Part shown: one piece after another, positions 1 through 10,400 of the stretch | How positions within the stretch are numbered: the first letter of the stretch is position 1 | Layout of the letters: the number at the start of each line of letters is the position of its first letter | Assembly: GCA_012845835.1 (NCBI GenBank) | Contig: JABAKD010000025.1 | Coordinates: forward strand, 31,750,314-31,814,313 | DNA: 64,000 bases | Origin: Undaria pinnatifida | Lineage: Eukaryota; Sar; Phaeophyceae; Laminariales; Alariaceae | Reading direction: 5' to 3' | The notes under the pieces: generated by a model | What the model saw: the letters and a program-made list of their open reading frames with translations, nothing else | Told to the model about the DNA's origin: nothing | Database searches by the model: none | Program-made: the position numbers and the translations under genes

Positions 1-116
1 TGCCGTACGATGTTCTCGTCAACAAGATCATCAATGCAAACATGTCCAGGCTTCGCGACGACCACAAGGCTTCCAACGACGTCCAGGTGCAACGAGAACG
101 CCTGTCCTAAGGCCCC

Positions 117-720
117 TTAGCGGGGGTTTCTAGCGCCATAAGTCAAGACGTCGTGGGACGCCTTGATCGCGAACGACATCCGCTCAAGCTTCAAGAGGTC
201 TGGCCTGCTCCTTCCTTTCAACGACTCGGAAGACGAGGCCTGGGACAACAAGGAGCTACCGTCCGACGCCCAGGGGGGTCCCTTGGACTCGACCGCGCCA
301 GCGACCAGTGCGTACAGGGCCGACTCTTCGTCGAGAGGCGTCAACTTGCTGGAGGTGATCGAAATCGTCGACGACGACGACACGGGTGTGGTATTGCTGG
401 ACCTCAGCGACGACGCGGAAGTGGAGCTGTGGGGTGTTGACAGTGTTGGTGGTGTTAAGGAATCAGCTTGTAGTATTCTTCTCATATTTCCTGGCATCTC
501 TCTCGGGCGTGCGTTTCTCTTCGTCAGTCGTCTACAACCGAGTGTGAAGGGACTGTCGGTTGTTTCCCAGCCGCGTGGAGTACCACCTTTTTGTGTTTCT
601 CTTGTGTATTGTAGATTTCCGTTTGTTGTCTTTGAGTTGTCGTCGTTGATGGCTTTGCGAAAACCTTCGTTGGTCGTACCAGATAGCAAGGTATGCAGCA
701 GCCTTGTTTTGTGTGAGTAG
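117..720 (+). pseudogene. Probable pogo/Tc1-type DDE transposase C-terminal remnant
   Basis: One + frame from about 139 reads W-D-A-L-I, then an SFKRSGLLLPF stretch, then a SEDEAWDN acidic patch and an Asp-rich tail (VIEIVDDDD). This order, Trp then Ile then Ser-Phe-Lys-x-x-Gly then Ser-Glu-Asp, is what I know from the C-terminal tails of pogo/Jerky-type DDE transposases. There is no Met start, and an in-frame stop (TAA at 136-138) lies just upstream. The first 116 bases carry another open stretch in a different frame that ends at about 109 and could be the upstream part. The catalytic DDE core is not in the window. After residue ~90 the reading looks non-coding. It could instead be the last exon of an unrelated acidic protein. 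Confidence 0.4.
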
Positions 721-3289
721 GCGGGACGGATGGCGCACTCCGTGGCCAACGCTTCGAATGCGATTGTGCGATATCTCAAATGCAAATAATCAGCTTTTAT
801 TGCTCCATCAAGCGTTGGTGATGGCCTACATATGTTGTTGCGCTATTTTCGTCGGCGTTGAGGGACTGAGTCATCGCCGAGGTAATGTGCTCTGGGGTTT
901 TGTCACATCCCCTGAACGCCTTTTGTTCATCATATCCCAGCAGTACAACATCCCTACAATGTGCGGCAGCAGGGACAGATACCATTTTCGGAGCCATCGC
1001 TATTACCCCCCCGAAGTGCCACACCCCCCACGTGTGCGGCAGCAGCGATTCGTTACAGGCAGTGTTATCACACTATTTTTTTGTCACACCCCCCTTTACG
1101 AAACCCTTTACACCCTCCTGTGGGTACGAGGAACCGCTATCACACCCCCGCCCCCTTGGTGGCCCTTGAGAGGTCTGCACTATATCACCCGGGTGACATA
1201 GGATACCACACCTCACACGGGATACCACGCTCTGAAACTATTGTTTTTGCACGGAAAATGATATCACCGGTGTGTTGTTTTTCATGTAGCACACAGTAAT
1301 CAAGCGCCAAGGAGTTTCCTTCTATCGACACTTAAGTCTTGTTTCTCCCGAAGGCTCAAGGCGGTAAACGGGAACAGCCCTTTCTCACGACAGTCCTTCT
1401 ACAAACACAGCCGGTCGCCAACCGTCGCCAATATAGGGAACCAAGAGTGTGGCTCCATCTTGCGACAACCGCACGTCAGCTGGCGCTCTGCTGTTTCTGT
1501 CACATATGGCAGCTCCAGCACTGTTGAAAATAGCCGCCAAACTGAAGGCATACCTAAAAGTTTGGCCGTTTTCTTGTCAGGTACAGGCGGCGGTTACGGG
1601 GAAGTCCGGGTATCGTCAACATCCAACATCCATCCCCGGGACGTATTCTCTTCTAGAAGTATGATACGCAAATTAGGGACTCGCTTCTAAACTTTAGGCG
1701 CGTGTGTTTATCTCTTCCTTATTCGTTGTCGCTCTCCGCCTGCACATGTGTTGTCGTTTAGCCAAGGGCGCCCAGAGACCGGGATAGCATGCACCTGACT
1801 AAACCCCCGTCTCGGGCCAAACTTTGTTCTTTCACGCTTTTGCTTTTTGTTGCTGTTGATTGGTGCGGCAGTCGTTCCGAAGATGCATACCCTCACATCA
1901 AGGCAACCAAGGCAAGAATACATATCAGATAGCTCGTATGTATGTACCAGCAATAATACGACATGCAAGTTGTTTTAGAAAGAGGCGACACAGTGGTGTA
2001 CAGGATATGGATATGTTCAAATATTGGCAGGTATCAGACGTGGTGTTCATGAAATCAGGCCCCGTGGATGGAGTTGGTCTTGAGATAGTCAAGTGCTATG
2101 GAGATGCTGCAGTACCGGTGCCGTACAGCAATACGGCAGTAACAGGGTTAAACATGAATAATAGGTGCGTCGTCAAAACAGGGCACCCGAGTCCCCCCAG
2201 CGGCAACGTCAACAAACACAAAGCAATAGCTCGCAGTGTCCGGCTGATGTAGGTAGCACTTGCGGGAAGCGTTATTGCTGCTGCTGTATGCTGCTGTATG
2301 CTGTAGAGCCAAGATTCCCCTCTTCGAACAATAATTGCGCTGCAACTCGAACGCAAGGCAAGGCAAACAAGATACGGTGGTGGTACCCTCGTGGTACCAC
2401 ATGGTACACCACAGCAGGTACCACACAAAGGCACGGGTTTGATATCGGACCACCGGTACCAGACAGGATACATAGTGTCAAAGATTAAGCACACAGCTAC
2501 AGCAACCAGTTGTCCGCGCGCCTTGCGATAAAACCTGCCGATCCCACGCCTCTTCGAGGCCTTCGGCTCCGTTTAAGAACCTGCTCACAGCTTCATTTCG
2601 TGCATTTCACTCACTATGGCTGAATTCGCCGTCACCATACGCAGCTTAAACATGGCCTACACGTCGCCTCCTAGTAGTATTATGGCACCATGGATGGCCT
2701 TGAATCTAGCATAGTAGACGGGGACGGATGTCTACCGTTCCCGGCGTGTTCGATTAAGCATAGATTTAGTATGGCGTTTTTGCGCTATATGAAGGCCTTG
2801 TATATTTAGCAGGTTGGAGAGGGGGCACTTCCCTACCGTCCCCTATGTTCGGTTTACATCAAGGGTACGCGCGGTAATGGTCGGGTGGGGAGGATGCAGT
2901 CGAGTTGGAAACGGGGCGGGGCGGAAAAGGTAATCAAACGTGTATCCCGCTCTCGACCGCGGCTTCTCGACCTCCTGTCCATGTCGGTCTCTGCTCCCGC
3001 CGTCTATACTGTCTCGACTTCCGGCATCTTGGTCCCATCCTGAATATTTTACCTTCCCCCGTAAGGTGTTTTGCCGGCTTTTCTCGTCCCGCCGTTTGCC
3101 CAGCTGTTCCCATGCCCTCTCGACTTTCTTGGACACATTTTTTCACGTCACGCGACTCACTATGGTGGAAGATGTTCCCATCCCATTTCCCGTCGGTTGT
3201 ATATTTGCCAACAACCACATCATTTATACATGCATTTTCCCTCTCATCCACGTAATGGTTAAAAATTGAAATATTGGGCATCTGCATGT
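721..3289. other. No gene recognised; short degenerate repeats
   Basis: I see no protein family in either strand. At 955-1200 there are short repeats built on GTGCGGCAGCAG and CACACCCCCC. At 2390-2465 GGTACC-type palindromes recur. From 2,940 to 3,140 the DNA is a pyrimidine-rich string of CCCG/TCTCGAC words that also recurs near 27.0, 33.6 and 37.2 kb. Confidence 0.5.
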
Positions 3290-4741
3290 CACGTGCAGGC
3301 AAATCATTTTGCTATCATCCACCTCCATTGCCCGCCACCACTACCACCACCTCCACACACACCCCTTTTCCGCTGTCCTCTCTCCCTGTTGATAAACACG
3401 CCCCCCGCCCCCCGCCCCCCCCGCCGCTCAACCTAGAATATAAAATCTGCCAGAGTAATATACACTAACAGACAGATGATATCACCTCACCACCTATCCA
3501 TACACCCATGCCGCAGCTCTGATTCATTTATTGTAACTCCCCCACCCGCTCCCTCCTTCCCCGCCACTTGCACCATCGCCTACACATGGCATCACAAATA
3601 GAGAAATTCCCTACCAGCTCTACATTTATGCGATCTAAAGCCGTTGGAATCGCCCCCCCGGCCCCCCTCTCGTTTTCAGCTCCCCCCCACTCCTCGTCCT
3701 CCCCTCACCGGTTGTACGACTTACAGGATGTACCTGATAAACTGATGCATTCCTTCCACAATTGCCAGCGTTGAGCCCTTAAGGGATTATAATAGTTTCC
3801 CCGCACAGATGGAATTGCCCCCGCTTCCCTCCCGCCCCCGCTCGCCCCTCCTCTTAAAATCGCTCGCACGCGGCCCCCACGCCTTTAAAACCTCCGCCCG
3901 CCCCTCACCAGTTATACTACTTACGAGATGTCATGTATAGATAAACTAATGCATTTCCTTCCGCAGCTGTCTAATTTTGTCCCCCTCGACAACGGGTTCT
4001 ATATTTTCCGCGCAATGATTGGTTAACATCACCATGTTGACCCTGATAGCTACACTGTAGTTCCAAGGGGAGTCGCCGACCTACCGTACTTGTGCGAGTC
4101 ATCGCACCCCCGTGCGATCGATTTTTAAATGATTCCTAACTTTGATTTTATCGCACAGGGGTGCGATACCTCCGGCATGTGCGATGACCCCGGCCCCTGT
4201 TCGAAAAAAGAATTAAATGATTTCAATTCCCGTTCTGACGCACACCCCTGTGCGGTAACTCCGACATGTGCGACTCTGAACAAATCACACACTCTGCCAT
4301 GCTGTGATGTGAACGCACACCCCTGTGCGGTAACTCCGACATGTGTGATTCCGAGCAAATCAAACACCCTGCCGTGATGTGATGTGAACGCACACCCTTG
4401 CGGCCGACATGTATGTGCGATACGGAGGAAACCACACCCCCCACTGCTGTACTGGTGGCGCACCTTTTGAACCTCCTCCCTGTGCGATACCTAACTCTAC
4501 CATGTGCTACACGGAACACACCGCTAGGGTGGAAACTGATAGGCACTGCTGCCTGCGTGCCCGCCTTGCTGCGGTTCGTCCGTACCGCACCCAGAGCACA
4601 CACAGCACAAAAACACAAAACCCAACCGACCAAAAAAGCGGCGGAAAAGGGAAAAAGCGGCGAATTACTGGTGACTGAAAAATCACCCGAGAGCCAAGAG
4701 ATGTGCTTGTGGCAACTCAGCACACACGAACACGCTCTACC

Positions 4742-5011
4742 ATGTCGGAAGGTGCAGGCGCGACGGCTGCTGCCCCACCGAGTGGTGCCTCTACTACTGC
4801 TCTCACTGGTGCATCTGCTCTTGCCTCTCCAGCAGCATCTACTGCTGTTCCTTCACCTGCTACAACTGCTGCTGCGGTCCCGCCTTCTGGCGCATCAGCC
4901 CCGCGCGAAGGTGGCACCAATATAGGAGTCATCGCACCCCTGTGCGATGACTCCGACGACCCAGGCTACGGTAGGGGGGTCCGCTTTTGGGCCTTTTATT
5001 TCAGTGGCTAG
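4742..5011 (+). CDS. Ala/Ser/Pro-rich open reading frame inside the TA-target element
   Basis: An ATG in a fair context (CTACC-ATG-TCG) opens a frame of about 90 codons. The first ~60 residues are Ala/Ser/Thr/Pro-rich and low in complexity (for example AAAPPSGASTTALTGASA). The last part is translated MITE sequence and ends at a stop inside the MITE at 5,011. It may be the disordered N-terminus of a transposase or of a captured gene whose remainder is lost. No domain is recognised, and it may not be expressed. Confidence 0.25.
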   Translation: MSEGAGATAAAPPSGASTTALTGASALASPAASTAVPSPATTAAAVPPSGASAPREGGTNIGVIAPLCDDSDDPGYGRGVRFWAFYFSG

Positions 5012-5498
5012 GGGTCACTCGCGCGAGTAACCCCTTTGTTCCTATGCGATATTACGTTTTCTTCATGTTTACATTGACGAAATTAATCCGCAATGCAAAG
5101 GTGACCTAAGCTGCGCCAAAACAAGTGCCCAAAGACCAAGGCTACGGTAGGGGGGGTACCCCCATTTTCACTGATGTGTTTGAGCCACTCGCACGAGTGG
5201 CTCTGTACCCTACGGATGAAGATGGTTCAGGCACTTGTTTGGACGCAGCTTAGATCATCTTTGCATTGCGGATTAATTTCGTCAATGTAAAACATGAAGA
5301 AAACGTAATATCGCATAGGAACAAAGGGGTTACTCGCGCGAGTGACCCCTAGCCACTGAAATAAAAGGCCCAATAGGGGACCCCCCTACCGTAGCCTGGG
5401 TCCAAACCATCTTCATCCGTAGGGTACAGATCCACTCGTGCGAGTGGCTCCAACACATCAGTGAAAATGGGGGTACCCCCCCTACCGTAGCCTTGGTC
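4958..5498 (-). mobile_element. 4-bp-TSD MITE (reverse copy), interrupted by its own kind
   Basis: The ends are GACCCAGGCTACGGTAGGGG at 4,958 and the complement of GACCAAGGCTACGGTAGGGG ending at 5,498. The 4-bp target duplication is CGAC (4,954-4,957 and 5,499-5,502). Once the inner copy (5,134-5,402) is removed the unit is about 270 bp. Internal landmarks are the palindromes GGTCACTCGCGCGAGTAACC and GAGCCACTCGTGCGAGTGGC-like. There is no coding content. Confidence 0.85.
5134..5402 (+). mobile_element. 4-bp-TSD MITE (forward, full-length 269 bp)
   Basis: This is a complete copy with TIRs GACCAAGGCTACGGTAGGGG at the left and its complement (one mismatch) at the right. The target duplication is CAAA (5,130-5,133 and 5,403-5,406). 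It sits inside the reverse copy at 4,958-5,498; the interrupted target reads GTGCC-CAAA-CCATC, which matches the continuous sequence at about 33,025-33,045. A non-TTAA 4-bp duplication would fit superfamilies such as Sola or Ginger (family knowledge), but no transposase is available to decide. Confidence 0.9.
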
Positions 5499-5725
5499 CG
5501 ACCCTTGTGCGGAAAATGAATTAAATGATTCCAAACTTGAAAAACTAACGCACAGGGGTGCGATGACTCCGGCATGTGCGATGACTCCGGCCTGTGCGAT
5601 GACTTGCACAATTACGGTATGTCCTTAACGAGGACACACACACCCAGAGTAATACGCGATCGGAGTATCACATACAGCAGTTTCGACGAAATCTTCGATC
5701 TCACTGCTGGAGTGTATTGATATTT

Positions 5726-6930
5726 AAACATTATGGACCAGGCGATGGAGCGAATAAGAGCACTAGGACGTAGTTTCCTCGTATGTTGCGGTCACTTGCG
5801 TCTTTGCTTTCGACGAGAAAAAAGTCCGTCAAAAGAGCCAGACAGGCTTGATTTACCTAATTGCGCAGAGTTCCTTCTTCTGTGTGCGGATATATGCAGA
5901 GAAAATGGCCCCTCAAACCCAGTAGCCCAACCAACCCGGAACCGATTTCGACCAACCCGCCGGCTACAAACGCCCCTATTCATGACACACATTCACCTTT
6001 GACCGCGTCCAAGATCCTTTTGAATTCGTAGAGCTTGATTGTGATGCTCGGCTTGCCCAGTCAGCCGGTTGGTCGGGAGCGGAGGGGTGTTCTGAACAAA
6101 CAAAACTATTGTTTCCGCCCATCCACATAACAAGCTTCAACACCAGCTTCAACATCACCATTATCAGTATGAAAAGACTCCGCAAAGGTAGCGAGGAGTA
6201 TTTCGTCATCACCACCACCATACCAGCATCTTTCACACCCACTTACCCACCCACCACCCCATCGCCACCAACCTGCACTCCGTACATGCTCCTGCCGCTG
6301 CGACTTCGCGTAACGACCAAACAGCAGAGCTGTAACAGACACAACACAAGCACCCCAGGCAAAAACAACAGGGGCAGCAGAAAAAGCCACGGGCGTATTA
6401 TTTCGTCCTCAAAGGAGTTTCGCCCCGACGAGTACCGTTAGCGTCGGCCGAGGTAAATTTTGACCGACGCCACAATGTTACTAGTCAGTAGTGACTGAGA
6501 GGCTTCCGCCTGCTGTGATGGATCTGGTACGAGCAAGTTTAATCAACAGACACAAATCGAACCGGATTACACCATCAGCACACCCAGAGAGACGTACTGA
6601 CCGACCATGGGTGGCAGGGCTCTGCAGAGGGGCGTTCAGGTGATGCCCGACGAGGGGACGGGATAATTATAAAAGAAGTTTCTGCACGCTGCACTCTGCA
6701 CTCTCTGCAAGCTGCCGCAGAGGTTCGATTTAGACAGCGGTACTTGCCAGTGGCCATGAGAAAGGTGAAGGTTGATAGGTCTGGAGAATATATGAGAAAC
6801 AAATTGGAGGATACGAACCTGTAACAAAACGCCACCTCGGGCGTTTAATACCATACCAAAAGCCCACCAGCAGGCCCGGAAGTCATATGGACCAGCGGAT
6901 AAAACTTGAAGGCCGGCCAACAGGTAACTA
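5726..6930. other. No gene recognised
   Basis: Short open frames occur, for example 5,733-6,002 (+), 89 codons starting MDQAMERIRALG, and 6,109-6,441 (+). None has a recognisable domain, and none is supported by convincing splice sites in frame. From 6,600 to 6,930 short GCCGGCC/AGCAGGC words recur. Confidence 0.4.
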
Positions 6931-6934
6931 AACT

Positions 6935-7207
6935 ATGAAAGGCCCGCCAGCAGGCAGTGAAGCCTTACCAGCCAGCCGCATCGAATTTGTACCCAATGTG
7001 ATCTTGTCGGATGAGGATATTTCATATTCATTGTGCTCGTTTGCGTGGATTATGTTGGACTCCGGGGCCACACCCGTGTGTATAAGTGAGGTCACTGCGC
7101 GGACAAAACCACTTGTTGCTCAGCCTCAAATTCGGCGGTGTAAGATGCGTCCAACCTCACACACCTCGCCCGCCACCGACGCCGCCATACCAAAACCGAG
7201 GGCGTAA
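6935..7207 (+). pseudogene. Retroelement aspartic-protease-like relic
   Basis: A 90-codon frame contains I-M-L-D-S-G-A-T-P-V-C-I-S at about 7,050-7,090. The hydrophobic-D-S-G-A motif is the active-site signature of retropepsin-type aspartic proteases, seen in Ty3/gypsy, BEL and related elements, and the following residues are compatible. No reverse transcriptase, integrase or LTR is found next to it, so it would be an isolated fragment. DSGA by itself is short enough to occur by chance. Confidence 0.35.
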
Positions 7208-7439
7208 TGTCGATGACAATGGAAACGCGATGCTGCAAAAAACTTTTTTCAAAATTGTCAAAGAAGACATCGGTGGGAGTTACCCCCGAGCCGCTCCTGT
7301 CGTGAAAACAGAACAGAAGGAGAATGTTGTCACCAATTTTTCTACACAGCAGCGCCCAACTGTGAATCTATCAGACGCGTGGCTGGTGCCAGTCACATAT
7401 CGCGGCCGTGTTGCGAAGACTGGGACGAGAGTGTAGGTC

Positions 7440-10400
7440 AGAGCGCCTCCCGGCGGGCGCGACGTGTTGACATTCCATGGAGCAGTTGTTCGTCTCGCCG
7501 TCTCGAACTGTCATTTCGCCGATAGTTTCCTAGGCCGATTTGGCCCAACATGTGCCCACGATGTGTTTTTCCCTTTTGGTTTTTAGGTTTGGAACTTATT
7601 TGTTGAGCACTAGTGGTCATGTGTGCTCCACATCCCCGCTCCGTTGATGATCCGGGTTACGATGGAAAGTAACGTTCGACGTGGCGACGCGGCGCCGGGC
7701 GCTATGCCAAAATAGCCTTAACTTGGTATTACACCGTTACCGACGAAGGAATGAACCCTCCGAGCGCTCAAGCCCTGCGTACAAGCGGCAAATGTGCCAC
7801 CTATAAACCACCCCCGGCGAGCGTCTTGTCAACGGCGAGTGGGGGGTCTGTGGGTAGGACACCGCTAAAGGGAGGCTAGACCGGGCATCGAATACTACCC
7901 ATTTACATCACAATCGCAATAACTTGTTCGCTGCCAAGCATGCCAACCCGAGAGAGTAACGTCAAATATATGTCCGCCGATCCGCCCTTCCCTGCCTTCC
8001 GCCCAACTCCCCAACCGTTATTTGCCCCCTCCTCCTGGGAGTGATGAACGTTTCGTCTTTTGATCAAAGCACTCGCCAGCCGCCTACGATCAATGTTACC
8101 TAGGCCCCCACCGCGTCCACACTCTCACAGGAAGACGCCCTCCGCCTCCGCTGCTAAATGGTCAAGGGTCGGATTTTTGTCAAGCAAAGTCCTAGCCAAG
8201 GGGCGCTCGTGTCCGACCATAACACACTGGTTGGCGAACAACACCGCCATAACTCTAGGCTTCTGCTTGATAATGTGCCCGAACCATGATAAACGGGAGT
8301 AGCAAGAATGGTGCAGATTGCATCGTCGTCAGCTTTACAAATATTCTTGCAACCGTCTGTTGGACCGTTCGGGTAATGACGTCGCGACTATGTCTCACCA
8401 ACGGTGAAGGCGTGTAGTCATGTCGTTTTACGTCGTGTGTGAACGCTGTCATCGAGATGCCAACTAAGAACCGATAATTTGCAATTAGAACAAGGAGCCG
8501 TTGTTCAGTCAGCTGTACCCCTGACCAAGCTTTCGCCATCGAGCAAACGTGCGCAAGCAACCCTTCGCGGAACGTTCGGAACAGATGTCGTCATCGGTAT
8601 CGCCCAGGGTCGACTTTGCAGCGTTAAGGACTGAAGCGGCCGCGTTGTCAAGAGAAGGAAACAAAGCAAGGCGTGCAGCAGGCATAACATTGATTCAAGA
8701 ACTGCTGCTCTTCGTCATTGAACTATTCCACAAGAAAAATTCGTTGCCGCCATCGTCAAGGCCCCACAACGTCGGATCATCCCGCACCTCTGGAGAGCAG
8801 ACCTCACAGCAGTCCGCCTCGAAAGGCCCCGGTAAATGGAACCTAAGTTGTGGCGTGTTTCCCGCGAGGATGCAAGAGACGCACGCGTGGCATAACGTTG
8901 GGCTCCATTTCGAATGAACCTTTGGAGAAGACGATATTAGTAGGTATACCTTGCCCGTTATAGGCGTTTTCACCTCCCTGACCGTAGCATGCTCGAGCTG
9001 ACGACGCCGACAGATATATCGGCTTCGAGCCCGTCGATAGTGGACAACACGGCGAAGCCAACCGTAATCGTGGGTAATGCGGGGGCGTAGGACAATGCAA
9101 AGAAGACCCTCGTCGTCAATACGCACGAAAAGTGGAACGCGTCCAACCCATCCCCAACCCTTGTATCGCAAGTAACGAAGGCCAACACAAGACCACATTT
9201 AACGACAACGAAGGGCTTGTCTAAATCGGAATAGGACTATGTCACCCGTCAACGAACTGACGCGTTCCCAGCCAGGAGTCGTCGGAATGATACAAGCGGT
9301 AGCGTCGTAAAGCACCGTCGTTGTTATAGACGATATGTCCTGGCCGGCTGGCGGGGTCTTCTCACATGGCATCTAGTCAACCGGCCACGACCTCCATCCC
9401 ACGTGGTCCCACAACGGACGCAACCCAGCAATGACGAAGCAGTTTAGGGTGACTATGAAGTACCCGTGCATGTAACGGAAAGAAAACAGCAGCCGGGGTT
9501 GTCGCTCGTCGTCCGGCTGTGTTTTCGCGTGAAAGGACAACATTTGAAACCCCACGGTCGAATCGGTAAGCCACTAGCACGTGTGTTGCAACGACGACAA
9601 GGGCACGGAAGAGGACGCGTCAAAGGTTCCAATAATGGTTGCAATAGGGTGGAACGCTTGCATAGTGCGTTTTTCAATTAGGTTTTGAATCACACGCGAC
9701 GTTAGCTATGTTACCGGACGTAGATAGCTACTTGGGCGGTGAAGTTGAAACGCCGGTTGTTCGTGTTACACGGTAGGCACGGATGACGTGACGTCGGCCC
9801 TGCTCATGCGCAAAAAATGTTAGACAAATGGGGGAATGTACGTGGCTTTTTCTCCCAAAGGACACCGCCGTGAGGCCTTCGTAATTTGTTCGGTGCGTGG
9901 AGGTCGCCAGCCGTCGCTTGTACATATACAACGTCTTGCGTCGTGGGGAAAAGCTAGTAGGCGCGCGTGTGTGGGTGGCGTTGTTCTCGTCGTGCGTGTT
10001 CGCCACCTTAAGGCCGTGTAGCCCCCGTTGCACCCCTGACCTTGCTTTGTGATCCACAATGTCGCGCACGTCACGGACACTTCTACATGGTGGGTTGCAG
10101 ATGCACCATGCCCGGCGAAGAACAAGCGAGCCCGTGCCCCTCCTCCCGATATATGAATTTGTAGCTAACGACGTCAGGGTGGGTGGGTGGTAGTTGGGAT
10201 GTTCTTTCTTTGCAAACGTGGTCTTTATCGTACCACCTTACACTGTTTTGCAACAATATCAGACGAGTAGATCGTTTCAACCGCGCAAAGTCATTCGGGC
10301 CACCGTGGCCTCTTCGTGGCTCCCCCCGGCATCGTACCTCCGTCACGTTTGTTTAGCGTTTCACTAAACGCATAAGCGGACGTGCCAGCATATTTTGTCA

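Larger units (their letters stand above)
4084..5617. mobile_element. TA-target TIR element (Tc1/mariner-like signature), non-autonomous
   Basis: The ends are inverted repeats: CCGTACTTGTGCGAGTCATC at 4,084 and its complement with two differences ending at 5,617. TA lies on each side (4,082-4,083 and 5,618-5,619), and uninterrupted copies of the host repeat have a single TA at this spot. TA duplication points to the Tc1/mariner superfamily (family knowledge). The interior has many copies of an imperfect palindrome, ATCGCAC-CCCT-GTGCGAT, and ACTCCGACATGTGCGA words. No transposase is present. A MITE sits inside at 4,958-5,498. Confidence 0.8.
3290..5725 (+). repeat. C-tract dispersed repeat, copy A, split by a TA-target element
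   Basis: The family has pyrimidine and poly-C tracts, a recurring 'TGTACGACTTACAGGAT...GATGCATTCCTTCCACA' module, a conserved core starting GTTGACCCTGATAGCTACAC (here at about 4,035) and an end module with CGATCGGAGTATCACA and CTGGAGTGTATT (here at 5,655-5,720). In other copies the core runs unbroken through GACCTATATCCTTAA. Here it stops at GACCTA (4,083) and resumes at TATGTCCTTAA (5,618), so the 1.53-kb element between is an insertion into this copy. No coding capacity is seen. Confidence 0.8.
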
